Of a DNA stretch of 64,000 bases, positions 38,047 to 53,000 are shown in pieces. The notes beneath the pieces were generated by a model. That model was given only the letters and a program-made list of their open reading frames with translations, did no database searches and was not told the DNA's origin. Both the position numbers and the translations under genes were made by a program. The stretch's first letter is position 1. The number at the start of each line of letters is the position of its first letter. Origin of the DNA: Larimichthys crocea (lineage: Eukaryota; Chordata; Actinopteri; Sciaenidae); the NCBI RefSeq assembly GCF_000972845.2, contig NC_040025.1, positions 18,779,399 to 18,843,398 of the forward strand, written 5' to 3'.

Positions 38047-41000
38047 TCACGACGTTGACCTGAATGTTGGTATTGCAATGGCGATGAGCAGGGAGAGGGG
38101 GGAGATGTCCACACTGCAGGAACTCGAGCCACGGGCACTCATACCTGAAAGACAAAAAATCACCATGATAAACTGATGATAAAACAGCAGGAGGAAGTGG
38201 ACGGTTGGCAGAAGCACCACTTTGCAGCATCCATCTGATGTACTAACATCTTATCTTATGTTTTTAACTGAAAACATAAACTTGAAATGTGATAAAAACT
38301 AATTTATGTCCTGGCTAATGACTGTGACTGTAAGTAAAAAAAATGTGCTAAGAAAGCTGAGTGTCAAGGGACCAGGAATCTGGTGCGGTTTGCTCTCATC
38401 AATAGTTTCTCATTTATGATTTAAGTGACTCAATTAAACTCTTATGGATCGCTGAGCATTTTCCTGTAACTTGTCATAATATCCATAAAAACCCTTTCTT
38501 GGATAAAATATATATTATTGATGTACAAGAAACCACATCTGATGTTTCCAACTACTATTTTCTATGAAACAGCACTCTGTCTGGTGTGCTAATGCGTTTT
38601 TCCCACATCTATTTTTTTTCATCCAAATAATCTCTGGGAAAAAAAAGCCTATTTTTCAAATTAAATTTAAAAGAAAAGCCAGTGTGGAATTCTATCTCTC
38701 AAATGCTGTTTTCAGGAATTCAACGGAGAATATCAACAATGCAAATTAGCATTTAGAGCAGAGGAAGAGCCCCCTGGAGTCCCACAGGACAGTAATAGCA
38801 TCTAGTAAAAGAGGAAGTCAACCTCTGCGACAGAGATGGATTGTGCTGCATATTTCAGCAAAATCCAAGCCTGGAAGAGCCAAACGGGGGTGGTTGGGGA
38901 CACCACTAATGGTAAGTCAACTGAGGACAAAATGTCCCTGTCAAGTTTAGGAAGTGTTAAGTGACTTCATTCAAGAGTGGGCAAATAATGAAAAATTCAA
39001 CTTGTGAGAGATTGAGGCCCCAGATGAAAATACGTGTCAAATGTTTCCATTATGTCTGTTTCGCACAAGGGCAAACTAAACTGAAATCATTCCTTGAACT
39101 TTCTATTTTGAACCGCTACAACCCCCCGAGCGAGCTTACTTAGTTGGTGGATTCGTACAGGATCTGAGGCCGGGCCCAGCCCTCCTTCACTCAGCGTTCG
39201 AATGAGGATAATGTAGTCGTCCTCTTCTTCAGGGAGGGTCAGCTCTGCTGTTGAATTAGCTGTTGTGAGTGTGTTTATCTCTTTGTGTCTCTGTCTCCTG
39301 TATGACAGCTGAATGGGGGGAGAGAAACAAGGTGGGTGACACATTGTAAACATGCATTCTTACAACCTGACAGCACAGAGCTAGCCAACACGCAGGTATG
39401 GTCTATTCTTTCGCTCAGTCTATTACATAATAGGAATACACATGGTACAGGCGAGCTTACTGACAATGTAAAACTCACTTGGTAGCCTGTAACTTCTGAC
39501 TCTGATTCCATTGCCACCACAGGTTCCCAGTAAAGAGACAGCTGAGATCCAATTAAGGTCCATTCAATGTTCAGGGGAGGTTGGGTTGGTGCTACATGAT
39601 ATAAAAATAATTCATTGCTGTATGTCAAAACATAATCTTGTTACTGTCACATCATTATAAATGAATGATCATAACACTGCTTCTAATAACGATATTAGAA
39701 GTATATTTTTTCTCCTGCACTAAGAACACCTCTGAATTATAATCAACGTGGACACAAAATCAAAGACTTGAGCGGCAGAGCGTCTTGGATGCCGCAACTT
39801 ACGTGGCTTTTTGGTGGTGACGTTAATTGCAGGGAGAAAGGGGCCTGTGCCGGCTGTGTTGAAAGCGCTGACCGTGAGGAAATACTGTGTGTTTCCTGCC
39901 AAGCCGCTCACTGTGACTGAGGTCTGGTTCCAAGGCACCCTAACCTTCCCCATGGTCTCTGGTTTAGTGTCATCCTCCCAGTAAACCACCTGTTTGAGAT
40001 GGAGAGCACACCACCTGCGATTTAAACTGTGACAAGTGGCTCTCGCATACAGCACAAACAAAGCATTTGTAGTTGTTTTTGATGTCTTGAGAGAAATGTG
40101 GAGTTGTTAAATGATCGCTGCTGGGTGTAGCCTCTTAAGAAAATCACAGTATTCTTTTACCTTTCCAGTAGGATATCTGATCTGTTAGCACAAAGCCTTT
40201 GATAATGTACTTTTACAAGTCCTAAGAGTGTTTCACTGTTTTTCAGATACTAACGAAGTAACCCAACAGGGAATTATGAATCATCGTTTTCTGTACATCT
40301 GCTGATTTTTTTGAGTAATTAAGCACTTTAATCATTATAAATAAAAGAAAAAAAGAAAAAAATGTTCTTTATTATTTCACCAAGCCCAAAGTGGCTACAT
40401 CAAAAAATGTATTTTGTCCAACCAGCATGTGAAAACACAAGAAAAGAGTGTTACAGAGCTACAAACAGCACATGTGAATAATAAATGTTCACATGTGAGA
40501 GGCTCGGACCAGTTGAGCGTTTATGTTTGATGACTGAAATGATTAATCAATTATCAAAATTAACAATCAAGATTTTTTGTGGCTCGACTAATGGATTTAT
40601 TGTCGAATCGTTTCAGCATTTCAAAACATCAATCTTTGCTGCGTCATACAGCATGTGAGATTTATTCTTCCACTAATGCAAATCTAGTTAATTATGATAT
40701 GCATTCAAATGAAAATATTACAGACCAAATACCAACTAAAGTTACCAATCATAAAATAAGTGACTGTTTTGTTCAAACTGAAAATAAATGATCCCTAAAA
40801 CTACATCCATCCCCCACCCACAGACGTTTGTCATCATTATTCAATGTTGGCTGACATCTCTGAAGTAGCTCTGATATGAAATGGCACAAAAGCTTACCCC
40901 CCCCCAATAAAATTATGGAAACAACGAACAACATCTTACATTAAAGCTCTTTGATCACCCTGATTATTCAGTCAGAAATATGCAGGTGAGGCAATCAGGC

Positions 41001-44000
41001 TGTCCCAGTTTTTAAAGTAAAATAGAACGCAGCCTGCTGTGTTGGGTTTAAAATGTAATAGTTCAATATTCCGTTTTATTCAAGGAATAAAGATCAGACT
41101 TTTAACAACTTTCAGTACCATCACAAAATTTCTTGTATGTTACCATGGTATTTTTTGGTATTCTGACATGAGGTCTGGTATAGTATTGCAGCACAGACTG
41201 CATCAGAGCATCAGAAAGCTCCATATCATGATACTCCATAAATGACAGCAACAAGAAAAGGCATATGGACGGACAATTTTCTTTTGTTCTCTTGAAAACG
41301 CTGTGACATGTTTTCCTGTCTTGTTTCTACAAAGAACTGTATAATTTTGGCAGTAACAGTCGCCTAACTGAAACAGCCATTTCCATGGCGACACAGAGTT
41401 AGGAAGTGATGGCTTTGAGGTACAACGGGGGTGATGACAAGCATTTGAATTGTGTTGTGTGTGATTTCTATTTCCATTTAAAAGGGTAAAATGTACCTCA
41501 TAGCCCAGTACCCTTTCAGGGGTGAAGGAGAGAGCCTGCCAATTCACCTCAATCTCAGAGGCTGAGACACTTCTGGCCCAGACTCCCGCTGGCATCCCAC
41601 TTGGCTCTGAAAACAGACAACAGGAGACATTGAGCATTTCTGTCTTCTTCCAGCAGTACGAGAGACACGCAGAACAAATCTCTTCAATTTTTACATTTAC
41701 AACAGTGCGGTATTCTTGTTGATCCCTGCTTGGATGAATCATCACATGCAGGTGCTGGTAAATAGACCAACACCACACTACAGACTGACCCTCTCTTAGC
41801 GCGCTGAGAGGTAGCATAGATCTAAATGCCAACCGGTTTTCACTTTGGCATAGCCATTCAAAAGTGGTGATATTTGGAGGCCATCAACCCATTTTTACAT
41901 AGATGTGCTGCAATTCCTCCATCCCAGTTTTCAATGCTTTTTATTTCACTTCTAACATTGTTTTCTCTGGATTTATTTTGCTGCATGTGTCTTCTTTTCA
42001 TTGCAAGCAGATGAATACATTTCTATTTGTTGAAAACCACTTTCATGATCTTTGTCCTTTTCAAAAACAGAAAAAAAGTTTTGTAGCTTTACAAAAATCC
42101 CACTCACATTCATTCCCTTACCTATCTCCGCAGAGTAGATGGTGACCACGGGGCTGAAGGGACCCTGCCCTTTGCTGTTGTAAGTGCCAACCTTGACATG
42201 AAATGGAGAGAACGGGGCGATGCTATCGTTGCGGTACACGTAGCGTGATGCACCGGGGGCAGAGGTGGCCACGTGAGTCCAGCTAACTTCTCCGAAGGCA
42301 CGGAAAGCAATGATGTAACCAAAGCTCTCACCATTCTGTAGTTCTTCGGGGACAGGCTGAGAGTGAAACACAAAACTATAGTGATATTAAAACATATACA
42401 AACCACTCTTGTTCACCCCGCCGCTGGGCTGCCACAATCAGCACTCAACTCTTGTGGTGCCAAAAGAAGTGTGTGACCCACAAATTGCTTTTGTGACCCA
42501 CCTGACGAAATGAAATGAGCGGTAAAATGCCATTAAAAAAAAAAGAATCTAAGCTCATTATAGAATATCTGTGCAGCTTTTAAAATGAAAAGGTATTTCT
42601 GATTTTATTGAAATGAGAAAACTCAAATAATGAGATAGCTTTTGTCGACTAATGACTTCTTCAATATTAATATTATTTTTCAACTACCTGACTGATTTCC
42701 TGCTTTGCTAAATTTGAGCCATTCAGGCTGAATAACAGCAATTCACCACAGATCAAAGCCTCATAAATAACAATAAATGTCAAATTCAGTGTTCTGCTTG
42801 TGTATACATCGCCTCTGCCTTACAAAAGAAATTACTTCAGTGCCAGACTCCAACTGACCCAAAAATTTACGAAACCACAAGCATTAATAGCATCTCACTC
42901 ATAGATAAAAAAAAAAGGATTAACTGCAGCCACTTTGAGTAACAGGCTAGAACATAAGACTGATGACTTACCTCCCATGTGATGACCAGTTCAGATCTGC
43001 TTCCACCTCCTCCACCCACATCACCTGGTGCGGCGTCAGGAACTACACAACACAGACCTAGTTCAGATCTCCATATAAGAAATACTTAAGAAAGGTGTAC
43101 AAAACAAGATGGTAGTGTAATCCCCATTCCTCATCTGCATCTGTGCAGATTATGCTTTAAAGTTAGGATATTTTCTTATTGATCAGGATGTGTGATTTTA
43201 AGGGAAAATGGTGAATTGAATTTACGGTACCTGCGTCCTCTGTCCTGGTCTTGACTGACACAGGGCTGGGTTCTCCAACCCCAACACTGTTTTTGGCCAA
43301 AACCCGAAACTCATACTCCACCCAGGCATTGAGGTCCACAACAGTGGTTGTCAGTGTGTTCCCATCAATTATCTCAGGCACTGGAAAAAAAGCAAAACAA
43401 AAATATAGAGTATGTACTTCACACACAAGCATATAAAAAAAACAGAGGGAATAACTGAATAAAAGTTAAACAAGGTGACCAAATCTATTCACAGTTGCAA
43501 ACTAATTAAATGAAAAAGACAAATGATTAAACAAGTACGTCTTGAAAAGTGTAGATTGCTTCATTCTCTAAATGTCAAGGCTTTTAGTCTAGACTGTCAA
43601 AGGTCTGGCATAGAGCTGGAAAACAGACTTTTCTCTCCGTGCCTTGTGTTTCACAGCAAAAATAAATACTTAAACTGATGCGCAGGTGTCAAGAGCCTGC
43701 AAGAGACCGTATGACCTCATAAGAAGGCCCTCCAATGTCCATTCTCACTGCTCCTCACCTACAATAGATACGTGAAATTCAGAGGATGAATATGAGGTAA
43801 GGCAAAATAACATAAAGAGGCGAGCTGTGAGTATTGCTGTCTGCAAGTGTTTTCTTTGATGCCAACGCTTAAGATGAAATTTTAAAATCCTACATACAGT
43901 AGCTTCAAACCCATTTTTTTCAGTTTCAAGTTGCCCCAACTTGAAACAAGCTGTAAACACAACACTGACACTCACAACAATCTATCTCACATTTATTTTA

Positions 44001-47000
44001 TATGGTAAACGTGATAGTAGTCGCCTATTTACACATCCAGTAGACATAGAGTAACATTAAAAACCATTTGGAGTTGTGTTATTGACCATATTCTCTTCTT
44101 TTACCTCTGTTTTTGGTCTCTACCGACTCTACCGAAATATCTGGCTCTTTAGCTGTGAAATACTTTATATTAGCCACAAGCTATTTTAGGTTGTTTGCTA
44201 TCTTTTTTTTATGAAAACACCTGAGCACTGGAGCCAAAAGAGAGCGGTGAGTAGAAAAAAAAAAACAATGAGATGAAAGATGTGAAAAAGCTCTGCAGAG
44301 CTGAGGGTAACTGAAGGGTCAAGTGATAATTATGTTTGAGTTCCTCATTCCAAGCGACCCCATTCAAATTACACATTGTCACTAGATCCTTTCTTGATAT
44401 AAAAATATAAATTTTAGCAGATTTAGCAGAGCCTATTCCTTGTTTTTCTTCTTGTGTTATAGGAACTGTGCTCTGTGTCATTGTGGAATTAATTATTGGT
44501 GGATGTGTAATGTGCTCTACACTTATGAGCTGCATGAGTTTTATAAGAGATCTAATTAACACACCTACTTCACACATAGAAACAGATGAATTTGACACTG
44601 GTTTCGAACTAACTATGTCTCATTTGCAGTTCTTTTTTCAGTGAACTAATAAACTCATAAAATAAAATGAAAAAAAAAAAAAGATCATTTGGCGGATTTT
44701 TTTGTCCAAAGCAACTTGCAACATGTGCATTCAACCTCTGTACTTACAAGAGCTAGATGTCATCCAAACAGACTTGACTTGGCTTAAGCAGATAAAAAGG
44801 ATTTTGGTTTTGACTGAGGCAGGAGTAAAGGTCATTAAAGTGGTTTAAATGAGATCATGGCAATATAGCAGGAAAGCAGGAACGACGACCTCTAGTCCTC
44901 TAGAGTAAGACCCTGAATCTGTCCCATCTGTAGAGCCTTCATTCAGCAGCTGACCCTACATTCTGACCTTCCAACTGCAGGAGCATTTCCCTGCGGGGAT
45001 CCATGAATTATATGAATAACACCATATGTGGTATAAGATGAAAATTCATCTTCGAGTGCTGCCTACCTGTGTTAACCCTCTGCCAGCCCACAGTGAAGGG
45101 AGTCCTGGTTTGGATGAGGTAATTGGTGATGGGGCTGCCGTTGTCTCTGCCGGGGCTCCAGACCAGCTGAGCTGTACTGTCTGTCACCTCCTCCACTGTC
45201 AAAGAGTCTGGTGGGCTGGGGGAACCTGGCTCAATCACAGGAACAGACACTGCGTGAGACACTTGCACATGCAGAGGCACAGACGGGGCTACAAAATGTG
45301 CATGCAAGTGTGTAGACTCACACATACTGCAGGAAAAGACATGAACAGCAAATATATTTGCACAAAGAAAACCCATCCAGCTACACTATATTGCCACAAG
45401 AGATTACTATGCTTAGTTGAAAGCCTCTATATCTTGAAATCAATGTTAATAAGAGAAAACCATTTTTAAAAAGCTTTGAGTTTAAGAGAAGTTTTGTCCT
45501 TCACGTGGAATTAAAATTAATTCAAGATTTATCACCAAACTTGTAATCCTTCCCTTTCATGGTCCTCCTGGTAATGGATCGATGAAACAGAAGACGTAAG
45601 GAGATGCAGGGAGTTGAATTAAAAGGTAAAAGATGAAAAAGGGCCTCATAGCCCTGAACAACCAGTTTTTTTCATTTATTTTCATTATCCCACCAATTAA
45701 GCGATGTGATGTTTTACTTTAGCCTCATCTACTCTTTCCTGTCCTAATGAACGTGTCGGCTCATCAGAAATAATAGACCACTAGAGAACTGTGAGACAGA
45801 CCGCAGACTAATAACGCCCCTAGCTCTGCTCACACTCCTCACCAGCTCTGAAGTGGTTTTTAATCTGAACTAACCCATTGCAGTTATCAATGCGTTAAAT
45901 TATTATTTTAACAAAAAACAAATCAATGCTTTGGAAAAACAAACAACTGAATTTGTGTTTATCGGTTGATGAACTAAGTATGTGCTATATATGTGTGTGA
46001 ATGCATGTATGAGTGGATATTAGGAAACTATGCTCAACATGCATGTTGACAAGTAACTGCTGAACTACATTTACTTGTTTACAGAAGCCTTTAATGTGCT
46101 GCCCACATATATTTGGCCTTAAAGCTCGGGATTTAGAGATATTGATCTTTGTAAAACTCATTAGCAGCTCTTGGTAAAAAAACAAAAAAACAACTCTAAT
46201 ACACTGGCCTCATTAATACATATTAATGGAGCACACAATCACAGATCAATTCCTTATCCTCTTAATTATATTTCATTGGCTGAGGCACGAGGGTGCTGTC
46301 AGGGTCTTGAGGGTGTTCAAATAATCTGTTATTAATATGGACAGACTGTCTGGGCTTTTGTTGTGAACTTAGTGCATGGCAAATTAATATCTGGCTGCAT
46401 TATTAATACTTACAAACATTGTACAGACAGATTATTTTGAGCTATACTGAATATTACTTAATTTTGCAATTTATGTAACACATGTCAGAAGTGAAACTAA
46501 ATAACAGCTTGTGGTAAAAGTGATAAAATATTAAAAAAACAAATAGACACAGTGTTGTACCGACTATATTTCCCTACGCACTGTCTTCCAGAATGATGAT
46601 GATGATGACGATGATGATGAAACTGGCAAATAAGCCCGAGTGCTCACCAAGTGGTTCGAATACAAATGACTGTCATGTTATTCATATAACATGACCTTCT
46701 CCATAACCACCACCACCCATCGGAGTGTTTGCCAGGCGCTGTAGAGTGGCATCTGAAGCATTTCTATTGCCATTGTAGAAAACAAGAACACAGATGATCA
46801 CTCGAGTCTTTGTGTCAGGAGCTATTATCATTGACCTTCAGTGCTGCGAGAGGAGTGAAGTGAGAAAGGATGGGGAATAGCAGCGTGCAAAATGATTGTG
46901 CCACTACGACTGACTAATATTACATGATTGCAATAATGCGTCTATTGCCAATAACATTTTCTACTATTCCACTGCGCATTATTCACATAGTTGTCTTAAC

Positions 47001-50000
47001 ATTAATATTGCATTGTGCAATGTAAATGTAAATGCAGCCACAGAGAGAAGCTAGACTCTGCTCAACCTATGTACCTCTCACAGTGCATGCGAGAGTTTTG
47101 GGTTTATTTGTCAAGTTTTGGAGTTATCTGTCTTTGAGACCCCTGCCTCCTCACCAAAATAAATAGGGAAAGGGAAGGGAGGGGGGTGACATTATCAAAA
47201 AATTCAACAGCAACATCTCTCTCCAGATTTAGTGTCAACAGTCCACAGATAGTTTGTCTGGTAGAAAGTAGTTACAGTGAAAACAGCTTCTTCTGTCTGT
47301 TATGCAGACAGGGACAGGGGGACTTTTCAAAGTTAGTGCTGGAAAGTAACTTGGTACACATACTGAAGTACTAAATTTAAGCACAGTTCTTGTATGTGAG
47401 TATTTCCGTTGTATTTGACACTTTAAGTGGGAGGTATCATACTTCTGACAGTACTCTACAGATGAGAACTTAGAGCTTATGAAATACAATACATTGTTGA
47501 AAATTATTTTATTCCCAACTTTTTAAGGCTTGTGAAAAGCCCTCAAAAAATTTCATCAATTCTAAACTTCTCAGATAGTTTTAGTTAAATAACTGTTAGG
47601 CGGCTACAAAAAAAAGTGCATATTCCTGATTATACTTACAGGATTTTTGCTTGTAATACAGTATTTTGCAAAGTTGTATTGCTACTTTTATGTAAGTAAA
47701 TGATCTAAGTACTTCTTCCACTAGCGTGCAATAAAACTGTCTGCATGGATAGATACCATTGGAGGTAAGTGAGAAAACATGTTTCTTTGTAATTTGTGTG
47801 AGCACAGCTTTTATCTTGGGTGTTTCATTTGTGTTTAGTATGGCTTTGCACATTGATTGAAAGAGTTGCTTGTGTCCTTCATGGATCATAGGTATATCAG
47901 TAGTGGGGTTTTCCTAACGGGATAATGATTGGCTGTCTGCTAGATTGGAAAATAATATTCTAACATCGACATGTTTGCATTTGTGAATAATCAAAGCCAT
48001 TCTTTGCCCTCCATGACTGGTTTTCTATTCAGCTTCATGCTTTGTCGCCCAACATTTGAAACCATTCGATCCAAGCGATGAGACATCCATGACAGCTGCC
48101 GTGAGCAGGAAGTGTAAATAATGCACAATCTGACAAGTTTCTCTCCAGTCAATACTAGGGCCAATCCATTTTCATGGATATTGCTTCTACTTTAAGAAAC
48201 AATCGTATTTCTATTTAGTCCTCAGCCATTTGGAAAGGCGTACTTATTAATGAAATTTGCCAAGCTGAATCCCTGGTCACTACGTATGCTTACAACATAC
48301 TGTATGGATACAAACCATTTCAGATCTCGACACCAAATTCTTCCCTCATCTCCTCTGATAATTAACACATTTACGTAGTGACAATTTTCTGGGCTGTTTG
48401 GTGTACTGATCAAAACCAGAAACATCCTTCCTCTTCTCACTTTGCACGCAGTACAAACCTATCACTCCCCAAAACACACAACAAAAGTTCCATTTTGTTC
48501 TGCCCGATGTAACTCTCGACAATTGTGTCTCTCTGGAGCTATACATACTGCATGAGCGAGCACAGACGGGCATCTAAACATTATACTGTCAAGTGTACGG
48601 CCACGATATTGGAAATTGGCCATTACAAGGAGAAAGAAAGAAAGAAAGAAAGAAAGAAAAAAACACACACATAGCTGATATTCCTGTAATTTCACACAGT
48701 TTTGTCAAGTTCTCTAGTTCCACAAACATCCCTGAATGCAATATAAAAGAGAAGAAAGCCTCTTTTATTTGGTGTAATCAAGCGGCTGCTACCAGAAATA
48801 AGCAGGACATAAAAACTGTGTACTCGCTGATGACATCCAAAATGATTTTCATGAGAATATGGGCATTTTGGCCGCACTGCAATCACCAGCTGAAACAAAA
48901 CCCATTTGAGTTTAGAAGCCAAAATGAACATTATACGCCCTGACAGTCAGCGTTCTTTATATTCTCATATCCGTATAATTTTTTCTTTTGCCTTTATTTA
49001 TTAATTTTTTTGCAACACGGCTTTATTTGACAACCTTTACAAAACACAGACATATTTTTATCGTGGCTACATCCGTCACCCACTTTACAGTTATAACATG
49101 TCGAAGTGTCCTTGAGCAAGACACTGAACCCATGGGTGATCCCAGTGCAGCACACACAGTGTGTGTGGGTGAATGAGAGGCAAATTGCAAAGAGCTTTGT
49201 CCCTTAAGGTATGAAAGCAATATATAAGTGCAGTCCATTTGCCATTAACGGTTAAGTCTAGATTTTAATTTCCTTTTTTTTTTAAAAACCCAGGAACAAT
49301 CCTGGCTGTAAGCCCTATTTTAATTAGTGACTGCAGAGCAGAGAGGAGGTTTTCTTACCTTTCACAATCAATACAGCCACGGCTGACAGGCTCTCCACAT
49401 CCGTGTCCACCACACAGATATATTTGCCGGCATGGTAAAGCTGAATGTTCCTGATCATCAGATCTCCTGCTGTTCTCTACCAAAGAGGAGAGAAAGCTTT
49501 ATGTAGCATGAAAGATAACAGACCTTGTGACAGCTTATTAAAGAATGTAGTGAAGCATATATAAGGTGCAGTAAATAGCAGTGCCAAAAACATTTGCAGA
49601 TCCTGCAGTTATTTAGCTGTGACTCTGCAGAGGAAAATCAGGCCTGTTTTTAAAAAGATATTACCAAATACCAGAGATATTTTATCCAGATCTCTTGACA
49701 GTCCTTGCTGTCAAAGCCATAAAGGCAAACATAATGAAAAATTACTGAATATGACAGAACCTCTTAGTCACACGCTTCTGTTCAAGATGAGCTCAGGTCC
49801 AAGGCCAGAATTCGTAAAAATCGCATGCAGCAAATATCATTTTTGTATTTGACAAGGATTCAGCTATTTCACTTGCTTTTTGCAGAAGTCATCACCATGA
49901 CCTTCACGATCTGTTGTGAGAAACTACACAAATAAGATATTTCTACTGAGTTCAGCCAGTTTTTGCTTGATTGGAAAGGAAAAAAAGGCCCACTAGATCC

Positions 50001-53000
50001 ACATCTGAGAGAACACCCGTAAGCAGCAAATGGTAAATTAGTGGTGAAATCGTTCTCTTGGCATTGGCAAGGAAATGTGGCAGTAAAGCCAACACAGTTT
50101 AATTATGGAAATTAAATTCCTTGAAGCAGCAAAGTTAAGTTGATAATCTCTTTGGACTGGGGACATTCTAGCATTTCTGGGGAAGGAGTCTCTTTTCAGA
50201 TAAGAACATTGTCAGTCAACACACACAGGAAGAATGGTTAATCTCCATTGGTGTGAGGGTGTTCTGAGAGTGTTTTGTCATTTGGGGCTCTGCCATGCCT
50301 TCATACTTTTTTAAAGGACAACTCTAATGATGTGTATCCCCTTTCTGTTATAAGGAGCTGTGCAGCAGGCTATGTCAAAGTAGGATTTGAAAAGAATTCA
50401 GGACCAGCCAAAAGTATAAAAAAAATAGATTACTTTAGAAAGCTGAACTCGTGTAGGAGAAGTGTACTCAAAACGATGACAACCTGTCACAATGGCTGAG
50501 CAACTAACGCATTACCTACATGATGATTTTTATGTAGGAAGTGTATTTTGACTCAGCAACCGCCATGTTTCTATTTAAAAATGTACAACTGGAAGCTCAG
50601 AAGGGGCAGAATGATCTGATGGTGCTTCCTTCCAATGATTGTCACATTCATGCCGATTATCATGCCTCCGAGGAGGCTTTCAGAATCGCGAAAAGGATGG
50701 TATCACACCCGTTACAGCAAAACTAGCCACCGTAAATCTCTCTAAGAGATACCACGATGTCAAGGCATAAGCTGTCGCTTTTAACTAATAGAGGGGAAGA
50801 AGTGCAGCAAGATGGGAAAGAGGTGCCAACCGCCCATTCACACGTTCTGAAGAAGGATGACTGCTGGTCACTCACCCCACCCACTAACTCAAAGTGACCG
50901 TCTCCCTTGGCAATGAGCTGTCCGTTAAAGGCCCAGGAGAAAGAAACGTCAAGGACGGGGTCGCTGGCGACCTGACAGGGTAACACGATGCTCTCGCCCA
51001 CAATAATCTCCATGTCCACTGGCCCCTGGGTGATTCTGGTTGGATCTGGCCCAAAAAAAAAAAAGTGAGTGGGAGTCATTTCTGGCCTGGAGGGCGGTCA
51101 ATCTCATGGGACATTTCATTGCAACAAGATGAGCGGTGTTTTGTTGATTTTCTGGAATAGAGGCACACATGTCATACAGCACTCTGTAATACACTAAGTC
51201 ACAGACTGAGCAGTATTATCTGTACAGAGGAAGGTCCCCTGAAAGTCTTAGTCGAATAATGTGATAACATGAAGCCTGCCACTAGTAAAATGGCCTAATA
51301 CTCCAGGCTGACACTGCTAGAATAATCTTCTGAAATCCTGATGGCAATTACAATACGCTGTGGATCAGATAAAACTTCATGTAATAGGCTCCACTGTGCA
51401 TCCAGAACAAAAATGAGAGGGCACTGCTTCAAAGTCTACAATGGCAATCATTTGACTAAGTCTGTTGTGCTTCAAAAGTCAAGATAATGAATCTGCTAGG
51501 ATCAAATAAAGAAGGTACATCACAAAGGAAGAGGATTTTCACTCTTACACATCTTACCTTATATGGACTGCTGAAAAAGGTAGAGAGTGTACCCTCAGTT
51601 CTTAAGATAGTAATAATCAATGACTGGGTCACAGCTCTGTATCGCTGACTACATTATGGCCATGAAAAATAGTCATTTAGAAACATAACTGGCCTTGGCA
51701 CTTACAGGGGCAGACAATAGCATTCAGCACATTAATAAAACCAATAAGAGAACACGCAACTATCACTCCACTGGAAATACACGCTTGACAATAACAGCAT
51801 CTATAACACCTCCTCACTAACGCTTTCATTGCTTCCACTCAGGGCGCTTTCATTTGTTGCAGTAAATTGGTTGTTTCGACTGCTTTGAGGAAAACAATGA
51901 TCGAGTATTTTCTCAAACACCTTCCAAGTGCATTATTGCAGCTGCTGCAAAATGCTGCCAAACAAAACAACTCAATAAAATGAAAGACAAGAGTTTTTTT
52001 TTTTTTTTACTCGAGTTGCAGTAACAATTATATCTCCTGGGGAAAAAAAATCACATTTAAAAAAAAAATAAAAACATTTATGGATGTTATTTTATAATGC
52101 AAAGATGTTGGGCCCCTTAAAAAAAGAGACTTCCTGAAGTTTGGCACACTCCTCACAGCAAAACCTAAAGTTTCTTTATGTTTTCTACCCACCAGTTATT
52201 GACTGAGGTCCTCACGGTACAGTAGCTCTCTCCTGTGTTAATCCATACTGAGCAACAAATTCTGCTTACTAAGTGGGACCAACAAACATTCTGCTATTTA
52301 ACAGCGGAGCTCACCTGTAACAAGGAGCCTTCCAGTTGTACTTGACATGCCAAATCTATTCCGAGCGAAGCACGTATAGCTGCCTGCATCAGACTTGCTC
52401 ACGTTGGCAAGCCTCAATGTTCCATCCGGGGAAAGGGTGATCCTATAGGAGCGTACAAAGAGAGACAGCAGCTCACAGTCCAACATCAAAGACTTCAGAT
52501 AAACTGTCGATTTTGGATTTGTCTACATGTCAGTGATCATTGCGCTTTTAGGCAATTTGCATATGCGACCAAAATGGGGCGCAGCTGGCATGAAGAAACA
52601 CTGAATTGAATTACGTGCATACATCGCAATCACTGCTTTGAACAGCCGCCAGGCTTTTGCACTTTCAGAACACATGTAGCAACTTTCAGTTCAGTTGTTA
52701 CCTGTCATTGGTGTGAATGGGCAGGTTTCCTTTCTTCCACAAAATGCTGGCAATAGGATAGGCCTGAGGTTTACACTCTAAAGTCACTGTAGTTCCTGCC
52801 TTGGCTTTGAGCAAAGCTCTGAGGACATTCCCTGTGAAGTCTGGGGGAGAGGCTGATGGGAAACAGTAAACTGAATTTAGTACAAGACTGCAGCAAATCT
52901 CATAGGGCATCTGAAGCATGCTTCAGTTTGATCTGTGAAAGTCATCAAATGGTAAAGTAATGGAGACACTTGTAATAGGAGTCAAACAAATATAAAACGG

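Noticed and set aside
38039..38230. Minus-strand frame read as the contactin last exon in a different frame
   Set aside because: The true frame, set by the phase of exon 39140-39308 and the acceptor at 38144/38145, gives SMSARGSSS and a stop at 38047.
41203..41832. 209-codon open frame on the minus strand taken as one exon
   Set aside because: Only 41497-41606 is real contactin coding sequence. The rest is read-through into introns past clear GT and AG sites.
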